Below, in pieces: positions 52,529 to 64,000 of a stretch of DNA of 64,000 bases. The notes beneath the pieces were generated by a model that saw nothing but the letters and a program-made list of their open reading frames with translations, was not told where the DNA came from and ran no database searches. The stretch is from positions 1-64,000 of the forward strand of contig JAPYMA010000444.1 of the NCBI GenBank assembly GCA_035041965.1, read 5' to 3'. The translations under genes and the position numbers were made by a program. Within the stretch, counting starts at the first letter, position 1. Every line of letters begins with the position of its first letter. This DNA is from Anisakis pegreffii (Eukaryota; Nematoda; Chromadorea; Rhabditida; Anisakidae).

Positions 52529-53611
52529 TGTTGAGGATTCTGCAAAGAGATAAATTCTTTCCACAAATTAATATAAAACGACATGATTTTAATCGGCGAG
52601 AGAATGTATGTGCTTGAACGCGTACACTTAATCGATTACACACAAATAATTTTTTCAAATTCTCACAAATCAACTGTTCTTACATATAAGAACATATGCT
52701 GAGAAATGTGATGGCCTAGAAATTCTGTCGCTATTTTCGTTGTGTCAATTCACTGCTATACTTCTTCGCTATGTTTAAGAATGTTAACATATGACATTCG
52801 ATAGCTCCTCTTGAGATGTGTTCTTTCATTTGATCATAACGATGAGTCACTGTTTTGCAAATTCATGTCAAAATCATTGATGAAAGGAATCCTAATACAT
52901 TTCCAGCCTAATGCATTCGTCAAACGAATGGGCTCTCGGAATAACTGGTGACTGAAGGAACTACAGTAAAATGAAGAAACTTCGGATACGGTATGAAACA
53001 AGCTGATACTGATCCGAAGTTATTGATACTGATCGACTGAGAGATCATTTGAAAAGTCATCAAATGGCTTACAATACGTTCACGTAAAATGGCTCAGACT
53101 AAGAGGAACTTAACCTGAATCAACACACCAATAATAACGATTGAAATTTTGGGCTGTGTCAGTAAATAGGTCAGTATATAAGTCAGAGATACATCAAATC
53201 TTAAATATATAGCTTCCTGATCTATCGGATATGTTCAGCTGTTCGGTTAAATAAAACGACATCAACAATGATCTATTGATAACATATCCAAATCGCAGAT
53301 GTTTGGCTATGCTGAATCATATGTTCCTCATTTCAAATCTATCGTTTCATTGAATGCTCTTCAATAGATGTGACGACTGATGAACCTTTAGCAAATATTC
53401 TTCCGAAATCGAAGAGTGTCAGTCAACATGCGAGAGAAGTGCTATCTCCTAGATTCAGAACAAACCTGAGCACTTGCTGAGTCAACACCCAACACAGAGT
53501 TCATCACAAAATCTCATCTATGCCAAATCTCCACACAGATGTGATCATATGATTTGATCTCATCAATGCACACACAACTTATAATGACAATATTGCGAAA
53601 GCTTTATAGCG

Positions 53612-53818
53612 TAGGGACGCCATAGAGGGCTGGGGAGAAATTACCCATTTTTGGGTAGATTAGGGGTGTCATGGGATAACTACCATGAGAGGATCGGAAA
53701 ACTACGTCTGACCTTATGTGTGGAACTAGCAAAATTATTTTTGCCAATGACGGGCTGCTAGACCATCGAAAGGGATGATACTGGAGCACCCGAGCTTGAC
53801 CCGACATGAGGACGACTC
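53612..53818 (-). mobile_element. Degenerate relative of the hAT fold-back element (copy D)
   Basis: In reverse complement it matches only the outer parts of copy B: GGGTGCTCC...GGTCTAGCAGCCCGTC against the left end, and CCCATGACA...CCCAAAAATGGGTAA against the right end. The fold-back arms are absent, so it is either an internal deletion or an older form. ATAGCG occurs at both borders (53606-53611 and 53819-53824), a possible remnant of the target duplication. Confidence 0.6.
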
Positions 53819-55807
53819 ATAGCGAATATAATATGATTGTTATCGTTTTCATCAACTATATATAGAAAAGAACTGCCCTACACTGATCCCCTATGAAAGT
53901 ATATTGGATTATTGGTGAAATTATGAAAACTCAACAGCAATAACACCGACATTCATTTCCATAAGCACCCAGACAGCTGTTATAGCAAATCTTGTGCAGC
54001 TATTGAATCATACCAAAACTCTCCAGTGAACATTACTAAATACGCTTACTGTGTTGATTCATTGTAATTGCTTTTATAGCAATCATAATGAACATAATGA
54101 AAATCCATATGAATAGCTGAAAATCATCGCCGTTGAAATGAAAACGCGATACCTCTCAATCGTTAGTCTACCTCTGTGAATATTCAGCGAGTTATACTTT
54201 GTTTCATCACATCCTTCCACTTGAGTCCTTTCATAATCCTTTCACTTGATTGATCAACATCAACAAATTCATGAAGACAGGGATTTCGTGTATAATTCAT
54301 ATCGTTAGATGAAGGCTTTGGAGGTTAGGGCGCTAAAAACTGATGAGTTTTCTACCTATAATCTTGATATTTTCGGTGTTAGCTATTCATCAACCAACTC
54401 ATAATGAAATGCAAGATATTATTTTGATTGCAGATCAAATAACTCAACAAAATAATTGAATAAACTGGACATCAACAGTCAAAACAACTGAAAAAAACCC
54501 CACTAATTTGTTATTATTCATCACTAGTCACACAAATACCCATTCATTAACTACCGTAATCACAATACATAGATCGACACATTACGCTCCTATTATCATC
54601 CAATTAAACAAGATAAAATAACAAAATCAAAACAATGAAAGAACTTGAAGAAAGCAACTTGTTGATTATACAAGACATAAGATTTCAATAGAGGTGGAAG
54701 AAAAACTGCTTCCCATCCAAGATCTTCGAACATGTTGAGTGTGTTCAATTGAAGTTTCATCAAACAGATAACATGTTTTATGTTTTATGCACACTTTTGT
54801 TACAAAGTAACTCCGTTATTACTTCTCATCCGCATTTCGTAATCAAAAACAATAACGATAACAGCAACAAAAACACTGGAAACAACATTCATCCAATCGA
54901 ATCATCTGTTCACCTAAGATTTATTCACTCTTCTTTAGCCAACAACAACGATCTCTAGTTCAGAGAATTCGTTTCAGTATCAGTCGTTCGGAATCTCTTC
55001 ATTAATCAGTCACAAACGCAACTGTTCTCTAAGATGTCTTCAAGTTGTTTTCAACACATTTCTTTCTTCGTCGTTAAGAAACTTACGAAGTTATTTATCC
55101 ATTGAATCTCAATCAGATGAAAAAAACAGTATGTTAACGCAATCTTCATCATTAAGTGTCATATTACAGCAATGAAGAATTATTACCTAACGAATGTGAA
55201 CTCGTTCTGAGTTTTTAAACTAATTAATATAAGTCTTCAGCGCAAGCGATTATTATTGCACTGCATGCGTAGCAATTGCAATTTGGAGTGTTTTAAAAGC
55301 ATTATTTCCCTTGAGTGATTATATCACCATTCATACTCTAATGATTGTAATAATACTCTTATTTTAATTGTCATTTTCCATCCTAATGTCATCATTGCAA
55401 CTGTTAAAATGGATTAATATCACTAACTCAATATGTGTTGTTGCCACCGATATTATACTAGCCATCACGTCTCCAGTTTTTAAACAAGTTCCCTGTTGAG
55501 TTAATTTCACATTTGTCATAAGTCATAACTCGAATTTCGAAATTAAAATTCCTTTCTTCAGCAAAGTCATAACAAAGATACGAAATTCACTATGTTAACA
55601 ACTATTATAGCACAACTTGTTCACTGATTATTCACTGTTATAATTAGTACATTTTTGCCATTCGTGTTGTTAAAATGTTAATTGATACGCTCAGAACAAT
55701 TGAAAAATAATGATGTGATTAGATGAAAGCAATGAATGAAGGATTTATGAATGAATAATAAAAGTTCCCGAATCTGATATCAATCAACGAACTATTCAAT
55801 AACAACT

Positions 55808-55893
55808 TAGCAAGAGGGAATCGCTCGCTTGCAAGCAATCGCCTTGTAACGGCACTTTTTGCAGTCCTTACCGATGGACTCACTGATGGATGA
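55808..55893 (-). other. Possible orphan cysteine-rich terminal exon
   Basis: A minus frame after an ATCAG acceptor-like site reads ESIGKDCKKCRYKAIACKR and ends PSC-stop, with Cys spacing C-x2-C-x6-C-x8-C. No matching upstream exon was found. It could be a small secreted peptide's last exon, a decayed paralogue piece, or chance. Confidence 0.2.
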
Positions 55894-57869
55894 TCAAATT
55901 GATCAATGTGTGCAAGTATTCCCAATGTTCTATGCGAATGAAATGAAAAATTTCTTTGGAAATTTCCGAATTCGAAAACGTGCTGATAAAAACCAAATCG
56001 ATAAATTGATAGAGTGTAGAAGAATTGAAGAATCAAAAAATACATTGCCAATTCAAAGTGACTTTATTTTTGCGCAGAAATAAGCACATAAATATCACTG
56101 AAATTCAATTCAGCACAAACAATTACCGAACAGACAGACCTCTCGCCAACAACGTCAATATGAGATAGTAGCAATGAAAAATTGGTTTGGAGTTAGATGA
56201 AAAAATTCTATTGGAAATTTTATTTTTCACTTTTTCTATTCCTCAAAAGGGGAAGGATGCCTTTTCCTCTAATTCGATTTTAATATTCTGCAGTAAGTGA
56301 AATTCATTTAGAGACTTCACATCGAATCACAAATTTGATTATTCATGTAACTAAATTCTGAAAGCTTCAAAACCAAATAAACCGCAAATCGCTGACTGTA
56401 ACATCCCGTTTGCATAAAATGTATTAGCATAACAGCGGCATGAGATGCCTTGCCTCGTATTTCATCAAATTCTTCTGCAAATTTCATGTTTTTGCTACCA
56501 TCACATCAAACCCACTCGAATATACGTTTCAAGAACGACAATAAAATGTACTAATTGAATTACCCGATTTTATTGATACTGTGCAAACGAAAAAGGACGC
56601 AAGCAAGCAATTCAACGAAACTAAACACGATGTGAACTCAAAAAAATGTCATAAAACAAAAATGAAACGCAAAATTCATATTTCATAACGCGAAATTCAG
56701 TGAAAAATCAATCGACACCTCAAAATTCAATTCGCCACATTCACATTAAGTCACATAAAATCAAACAAATTAAATCGAATCGAATCAACTCAATTCAAGT
56801 CCTATCAAAACATAAAATCTAATACAAAACTGCACAATGCACCCTATCATCAACTGGATGAAATATATTCCATTCCAGCAATATCTTCATCACGAATCGC
56901 GAATCGCTTGTGTAAAAACATTGCACGATCACAGTCTCATCGAGTTCTAGCCAAGCTGTTATGATCTTTGACTTATACGAGCGATTATATCTCAACTACC
57001 ACCAATTCAAACGATTATGTAATTTTGACACTATCCACTACCCGATTATCACTCCTCCAGAATCCAATCTGCATACAATGAATAGTATGTGATCAAACCG
57101 ATACAATACTATTTACCAAATCACCGAATCGCCCTTCTGAATAAAACTTCACAAAACGCATCTGCCTACTAAACACACACAAATAGAACTATAATACAAT
57201 GGAAACAAAACATTCAAATCGAATAAATCAAATACCAATTCCATTTGTATAATGACAAATGATTAACGAACTATTTTCTCATCTATTAACTACAAATACA
57301 ACACAAAAACGAATGAAATCGATGCAAATATCAATAACAATCACATTATCAACACCATTATCCATTATCATTCTATTATTATCATTATTAGGGCTATCAT
57401 TATGGCCAAAAGTATTATTACATTAAACTGAGAAATTATCTCGTATAAACTGAGCCTTACAAAAGCTTTCATACACATTTCGCACGTTACAGTTTAGAAT
57501 TACAATTCTCTGTAACTGTATGACGGATCTTCAAGTATCTAAAAATTGAAGTAACCGTATACAGTAAGATAGAGTTGTATGAAAGCTCATGCCCAAACAG
57601 ACTCCTCAAAGTGACTGTAATTTCATTGCGTTCAAATACTGGTCAAAAATTCGAATACCGGTAAATGCATTCAACAAAAATTAATGCATCGAACTAGCGA
57701 TAGAATAAGCCAACAGAAAACACGATTAAATGTTAAAAAACTTAACAAAATACAACGCAATAGAATCGGATGAAATTTTCCGAGAAACGTACACGAAACA
57801 ATGCAAAAGAAAAGCAATCTTTCTGCATCAACTGCTCAACTCAACTTTCAGAGGTAATCAGTATCGGAT

Positions 57870-59812
57870 CTAACGGCAACAATACGCCAGAACTTCTTGA
57901 TCCACGCAACGGGTATCCATTGGACAGAAGTCGTCGGCACAAGAACGTCCAAATACGGGCGTTTCATACCCACCACGGTCCATTTTCACGGTGGTACCAT
58001 TCTCGCAACGTGCTCGATAGTTGCGTTCGAACAACTCTGAAAAATTTTCAGTTTTATGTAGTTTTCACTCTATCGCAATGATTTCTTTCCCTTTTTATGA
58101 CCTGGCAGGCCGTCGTTACTTCACCCTCTCCTTGATACAACAATTTACTATTTCTACGTATAACGTCAGTAACAAACGGAAAACCGGTCCGTAAATTTCT
58201 CATCGGCGTGAAAGAAATCAGTGTCCCATTGTGTTGCTCGTGACTGCAATCGATTATGATTGCATGAAAAGCTATTGTCTATGACGTGCTCACTTCATGG
58301 ATTCTCATTCTTTTCAGACGTGTTGTATTCACTCTCATAGCTATCACATGCGAATAACGTTCTCTTCATGAGTTTTTATCATTCACTTCGTCTCATTTCA
58401 ATTCACTGCTTCAATCAATTTCTCATTCTGTAGCACATATTGTTTACTGGATGCGTTGACGAGTGTTGACAGCCGAAATTAACAATGTAGCAATAGAACA
58501 TTACTGCTCAACAACGTTCGACTGTCAAATGATTGATTATAGAGTGTATTTGATAGAATGAGAATTTGACTTTAATTGTTGAGTGAAATGAATGAGAAAT
58601 TATCAGAAGAGAACACATTTGGTGATAAAAGCTATGAGAGCGATTGCAACAGCTCGGAAAAGAATGAAAACCCTGTTAAAACGAACAAAAACCGTGTTAG
58701 GCGCTTACGAACTAGTGATACTCAGAAAACAATCAAACCATAAAATGTTGGCCGGTTTCATTACCAAAAAACACTCAAATTTTAAAGTTCAGTTCCTAAA
58801 AGGGCAATGAATAGGACAGTTTCAGATTCCGAACGATTCACCACAACCACGTTTGTATCTCAAAAATAAAGCAGACTCAATCAGATTCTGAACTGATTAC
58901 TGCCACTGGAATACACCACTAACCTTCAGTACGTTTCGGGCAACATACACCAAAGAATGCCAACATTTTGCAGCGATAATCGGCTGGGCATTTCTCTTGA
59001 GGTTGCATGTTGTGACCGTAACACACCCTGCTCTCACCATCGCTGTTCTTAAACGCGTCTTTCGAGAGTGCACACCAACCATAATCCTCTACAATACAAC
59101 AATCAATAGATATCAACTCGCATGAAGTTTTGTGAAGAACGTTACAGAATTGAATTTTGGAATATTCGGAGAGGATTTCAAAACTGAATTAAAAATTCTG
59201 GAATGAAAACAAAACGGAAAATTTGCTCTTCTTCGCACCTGGTATACAATGTCTTTCACATTGTTTGATTGTATTGAAACGATTCGTATTTCCACCACAT
59301 CCATTGTATTTGAACGCTAAACACATTTCCGTTTCTTGATCATAATACCACTGCAATTACTGCTTATTATTGGTATCCATCGATATATTATCGACATTAT
59401 TACTAAGCAACATCACAATTATTTAATTATCACACTAACCTGAACTTTAGCCTTTGATTTAGCCTTATCCGTAGCTCCACAAACATGCCCTTTATTCTTC
59501 TCGCCTGCACACTCTCGTACAACACTAAAAAATCGCCAGTGCGCATCAACATTGCTTTCTGCGATAATTATGCAAATAGTAACGGTAAAATTAAAAAATA
59601 ACATTACTAGACAATAACAAAAAGTAATAATATTAATACTAAATGAGCAATCATTCCATTAAGACCCTTTCGTAATCATATCGAAAAACAACTGTAATCA
59701 TCACGATACAAATTAATCAACTCAAGACCTACCTCTGCACTTTACCTCGTACTCCTGTTTCCGCCAATACGATCAGAAACGTTACAATTATAGTACCAAT
59801 ACAAGTATGCAT
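57870..59812 (-). CDS. Secreted Kunitz + lustrin-type cysteine-rich protein, paralogue 2
   Basis: Exons (minus): 59812-59746, 59558-59440, 59350-59239, 59088-58924, 58036-57870, giving 209 residues. Signal peptide (MHTCIGTIIVTFLIVLAETG), a short linker, then a Kunitz domain (ECAGEKNKGHVC, MCLAFKYNGCGGNTNRF, CERHC), a lustrin-like module (WCALSKDAFKNSDGESRVCY, CPADYRCKMLAFFGVCC) and a second module (CENGTTVKMDRGG, FCPMDTRC, AYCCR-stop). It shares the five-exon structure, intron positions around the Kunitz core, and motifs such as CGGN.NRF.TIK.CE and TVKMDRG with the gene at 50862-52528, so the pair arose by duplication. The P1 position is Gly, again not trypsin-like. Intron 4 (58037-58923) hosts a copy of the fold-back repeat. 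Confidence 0.88.
58093..58735 (+). mobile_element. Fold-back hAT-type element, copy C inside an intron
   Basis: Same orientation as copy B: CTGGCAGGCCGTCGTTA, then TTTACTATTTCTACGTAT, both arms, and ending near CTCAGAAAACAATC. It lacks both outer termini. Between the left flank and the left arm there is an extra segment of about 130 bp (about 58168-58300) absent from copy B. It sits in intron 4 of Kunitz paralogue 2 and must be removed by splicing. The 72-codon frame at 58592-58810 is an arm artefact. Confidence 0.82.
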
Positions 59813-62741
59813 TTTGCTTTCGTCTGGTATCTAAGCCAAATTGTCTGCTCCCTTCTGCAAATCCTATCACATCAATCGAGCGCACACTCAAATCGCTGAT
59901 AACGATAAGAACGACAGCGAGCATTACATATTAATAATGGCGGTAATACTTGCGATAATAAAACCACAAAAAAAACACATTTCCTAATGATTAAGTTGAC
60001 GAAACACGTTGCAATAATAATGGCGACAATAAGCATATTTCCAAGGAGCGTTATCAAACTGCTAACGTTATCACCATTATCATTCGTGCTAATAGTCGTT
60101 CAAACTAGATATCAAGCAAAACCTCAACATCTCTATAGAATCATATCGCCTAGCACTACTATAACACAAATGCGAGCTGTTTGCAATGATGATAGTCAGT
60201 GTAAAGTGATAAGTTTGTGTTAAATGTCAATCTGCCGATGTTAAACTCTAAACTCGAATTGCTCAACCCTTAATGAATTGACAAACGAAGAGAACATATA
60301 AACAATATCCTCGAGACAGCACTGAATCACACCAGCAAAACATCGACAAAACAACAACTGCCAAACTGATTGGGGCGTTCTTCTGAGAAAACATTCAAGA
60401 AAGTGCAAACGAAACAAGTGGATGAATGTACGAATCAACACTAATATAACTCGTCAGTTACGTTCCAAATCGAAACGACTAATAAATATTCACCAGTGGA
60501 AAAGAGACTGAACTGAGGAAACTGATGTGAGATAGATGTGGTTATGCAAACCGCTATAACTAACGAAACATAAAATAGGTGACACAATTCAAACTCACAG
60601 AACGTTAATTCTTCCATCGAAATTCTCTACAATCATTATAATGTTACGACTGGTCAATCAAACACTCCAATGATCCTCTCATGTATCAAAAACTATCAAT
60701 GCGACACAAATAATGGTCACCGCAAACTCTCAAAAATCGCCTTCAAATTCTGACAATACTATTGTCAATCAATATACATGAATGAATGAACAACTACATG
60801 ATGAAATCTTCCGCAAAGAGTTTCCGCAGAATTTCAGAGCGGTCCGGAAGAATACAATGAATACTTGAATGTCAAGACAACATTCCGCAAGTAAACGTTC
60901 GAAAAAAATGAGAAGAAACTTTTTTGGAACGAAATAAATACACACAAGAGACTGACTGTGAACGAAAACAGGAATTGTCAATTCCTCATCGCTACGCTCA
61001 AAAACTTCTTCAATAAAACATTTTATGATGCATCTTTATCACAACATGGTTACTTTCAAGGACGTTCTTCTTTCGCGATAACATTTCAATATGAACTCAT
61101 AATTCAGCTTGCTTAAGAATAATGAGTACAGCCAAACACAACACAAAATAGCCATAACAACGATGATTCATTGTCACAATATCTTAGCAATAGTATTAAT
61201 ACAAACACAAACACTGAACAATGGTAACAATCAATTCAAAATCACATTCCAAATCTCAACTCAAACACTTTCCACCCAATACCAGCAACATAATACCGGC
61301 AACGAAAAGCAAGCAGCACTCATCTACGTAGCGATTGATCATTATGCCCTTCCTTCAATTGCTCGTAAGCAAATAAATACCTCACAATAGCAATATCCGA
61401 AAAGTAACTATTATTTCATCTTGCACGACCTTAAACAATGAATCATCGAGATCACAGATCAGATCACAGGAAATCGTAAATTCACTTCCTTATACACGAA
61501 ACAGTCGTTTGTTCTTGCCAAGATCTCTCAAAAAGCATTCCGCTCACAGCTGACTATCGCAACTGAATATCAATCGTAACACTGATAGCATCTCAAAGAT
61601 TAATAAATCTCCACTTTTCCTAAGATGAAAAAACTACCTCATCACCGGAAACAGCAACAAAAATCATTCGCAGATAGCGAATTTCATCAGAAGCACATTC
61701 GACAAGCGATTTAAGACGGCCCAGAATTAACCACCAATCAAAACCATTCACCAATTAACCAATCAACACTGGAACCATTCACCAAATTAAGTCATGCCAT
61801 GACCCATCGAACCGAAAATAGAAAACAATTGTTCCCGGAAAAGTAAAACCAGTTTGACTCTGTCCCACTTGCATAATTTGCTCATATTACAAGAGACAGA
61901 GATGTTCCCTTTCATTTTCACTATTTCTCAATTCAATTATTTACTTTTTCTAACCAACCGCATAATATCAACCACTGAAAGCTCGTGACCCATAAAATTC
62001 TCGTCTGAACTGTATCAATAACTCATATGTATGAATCCCTATGAATTAACCCCTCTCTGCACTCATTCTTCTTCAATACATCCAATTTCCAATTATCCTT
62101 TGATGAGATTATAAGGATAATTCCAATTATTTGAAATCTCATCGCGAAAGAAAACTCGATCTCCTAAGAGAAAGAGATAAAACTTTTGTATTTTTCTCAA
62201 AAATTCCGATTCTGTTCCGTATATCCCACACGCGGATAAGTAGAAAAGATGTCAGCAACAAGATATCATTGTCTACTTTATTCCATCAACAACAAATAAT
62301 CCATCAATATCATGAGGTCTCGAAATACATGCACTTTTGAGCTGAACAAAGACACTATGCACTATATCAGCGATAGAAGATCACAATTGCTAGAGTACAT
62401 CTAAACAACGCACACAAGTACATAAAACTTATATGAATGTATATGAGTGAATGCAAAATAAATTCTAACTGAATAATGCATGAATGTAATAAATCTTTCA
62501 AAAATCAAACCAACAAAGAAGACAGCAAATGAAAATCGCAATGAAAACGAACCAAAATAATCGCACACCAGAAATATTACCGTAAGAACAACACATGATC
62601 GCATTAACACTTAGCATAATCTCGCAATAGACACAACAAAACAATCCAAGTAATCAGCAGCACATAACCACACTGAGAACATAACACCACAAATCAAATC
62701 GCAAACCAAATAACCACCATCAAAACCGATTACAATCGATG
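59813..62741. other. 2.9-kb spacer between Kunitz paralogue 2 and the ERI-1-like gene
   Basis: AT-rich, no supported coding exon on either strand. It should contain the promoter of Kunitz paralogue 2 at the left and the 3' UTR of the ERI-1-like gene at the right. Confidence 0.5.
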
Positions 62742-64000
62742 TCAATCGAATGCCTCATCACATGTATCACAATCCAAATATTCACCACTGATGAATGCAT
62801 CCTTGCAAACCGAATGCACTTTCAACGGCAGTGTATCACGCCAACGTTGTCTCTGTTCTGTTTGATCTGCTCGTTTGCTTTCGCCCAAGTTTTCATTGAT
62901 TTCACCAACGTTCTGCTGGCCTTGGCTTAAGCTTGCGCTCTTACATCTCCTTTCAGCAGTATCCGCATTTTGATGCTTACTCTGATTGCTCATTGACGAA
63001 TTTCTGCCGGTGGCTTGCCGCTACAATTGAGAAATTGTGATTTCATTCAGATCTTAAAACTTGAAAATCTCATTTTGAGAATTAGAGGAAATGTTCACAA
63101 AGCAACCTTATTAGAATCATCTCGTCCTCGAGCCAGTTTCTCATTGACCTAAAATTGTCAGCAAAATCATGAATACAGTAACAATCACAACAACAGCAGT
63201 AATAATAACAATAATGATCCTAGTAACGATAACATGAAAATACCCTCAGTTCAGAGCGATCCTCAAGCATTCGAATGACAATACGAGCGATATTCTTCGA
63301 ATCGTCCAATCCGCAATGTTCACGTCCCTCAAAAGTCATACCCAACGTCGATAACATCCCACTTAAGTTCACCTTTTGCGAACTATGTCCTCAAAAAATA
63401 CCATCAGAAAGTCTATATCACTTTTATCATTATCACCACTTATTATCACATATCACCACTATTATCACTGATATCATTCTTATCGTTATCAATCAGAAAA
63501 AATCACAAACAATTAACCAGATCATAACTGAACCACGAATGAATAAATAAACAAGCAGACAAACCAATACGTAAATACACAAGCAAATACCTTTAAGATA
63601 TTTATTCAAAAACGCTTTCCGAATGTTTATATAGTGTCTAAAGTCATGCGGTACTGTCTCAAGACCACTCTGTAAAATATTCTTCATATTACCATTAATT
63701 ACGGCATTCAATCTATTGAATTCCCTCCAATATCAAAAAAAAAACATCAATCAATTGAAATCATTTCCAATCGCAGTATGAACGAACCATATGAATTGTA
63801 TCAACACATCAAAGCAATAACAATCAAAGCCAACCTGTAAGCACTGCATCTGAAAAAATTTCGCAATATCCCATGGTCTGAAAATGTCCTTCATTAATTA
63901 AACTCTTCATTAATCTACCCAGCAAACAAACAAATGAACAATAAGCAAACCAAAACAAAACATAATCAACAACAAGCACTCACCCATCAGTAACAAACGC
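62742..64000 (-). CDS. eri-1: ERI-1-like 3'-5' exonuclease (3' part; gene runs off the right edge)
   Basis: DEDDh exonuclease of the ERI1/3'hExo family, which trims histone mRNA ends and 5.8S rRNA and, in worms, affects endogenous small RNAs. Exons (minus): 64000-63984 (partial), 63877-63845, 63724-63591, 63389-63244, 63148-63107, 63020-62742. They read FVTDGPWDIAKFF, HYINIRKAFLNKYLK, then LSTLGMTFEGREHCGLDD and SKNIARIVIRMLEDRSELR, which matches the family's LEKLGM...HCGLDDSKNIARI block and carries the final active-site His and Asp. The first three acidic residues (DEAT region) and any SAP domain lie outside the window. The tail after SELR adds about 107 residues, hydrophilic and ending DCDTCDEAFD, longer than in short ERI1 forms. 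The donor after FFQMQ is chosen because it alone keeps phase. Confidence 0.93.

Larger units (their letters stand above)
52529..57869. other. 5.3-kb spacer between the two Kunitz paralogues
   Basis: AT-rich with no firm gene. It holds a short hAT-related fragment (53612-53818) and one isolated Cys-rich minus-strand frame at about 55893-55808 (KDCKKCRYKAIACKR...C-stop) that could be a terminal exon. The promoter of paralogue 1 must lie at its left end. A Met frame at 54749-54958 with a hydrophobic start has no other support. Confidence 0.5.

Overview
The window is eukaryotic and almost certainly from a nematode. It is AT-rich and has GT-AG introns with worm-type acceptors (TTTCAG, TTCAAG, TTAAAG). 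Spliced genes are compact, intergenic stretches are long, and splice-acceptor motifs sit a few bases before some start codons, as expected for spliced-leader trans-splicing. The best protein matches are to animal families, with nematode-style Kunitz/cysteine-rich secreted proteins. I cannot place the species.

Layout. (1) 1-2.6 kb: a tentative minus-strand gene for a small membrane-type protein. (2) 13.07-4.04 kb, minus: an 18-exon PACS (phosphofurin acidic cluster sorting) gene that I could join in one open frame of 1008 codons. (3) 13-21 kb: a long gene-free stretch with a 152-bp inverted-repeat element and a CpG-dense patch. (4) 21.1-30.2 kb, plus: four housekeeping genes in the same direction: RbAp46/48 (lin-53 type), splicing factor ISY1, eIF3 subunit k, and a divergent LC8-type dynein light chain. 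(5) 31.0-30.4 kb, minus: a Gly/Tyr-rich small protein. (6) 32.2-33.3 kb, plus: an isochorismatase-domain hydrolase. (7) 34.8-38.8 kb, plus: a 15-exon serine carboxypeptidase (S10). (8) 42.6-40.0 kb, minus: a single-pass membrane protein with EGF-like repeats and a PPxY/LPxY cytoplasmic tail. (9) 42.6-50.9 kb: gene-poor DNA holding a complete 660-bp hAT-type non-autonomous transposon. (10) 52.5-50.9 kb and 59.8-57.9 kb, minus: two paralogous secreted Kunitz + cysteine-rich genes with the same five-exon plan. (11) 64.0-62.7 kb, minus: the 3' half of an ERI-1-like 3'-5' exonuclease gene whose 5' half lies beyond the right edge.

The genes do not form one pathway. They cover membrane traffic (PACS), chromatin (RbAp48), splicing (ISY1), translation (eIF3k), the dynein light-chain family, a small-RNA-linked nuclease (ERI-1 type) and secreted or lysosomal hydrolases and inhibitors. 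The most distinctive non-genic content is a dispersed fold-back transposon family, with one complete copy carrying an 8-bp target duplication and three related or truncated copies, one inside an intron. There are also several perfect hairpins, and a probable start codon carried alone on a 3-nt coding piece in ISY1. I found no wholly new system. Exon coordinates were derived by eye from reading frame, splice consensus and protein-family alignment from memory; summed exon lengths are divisible by three in every gene given as complete.
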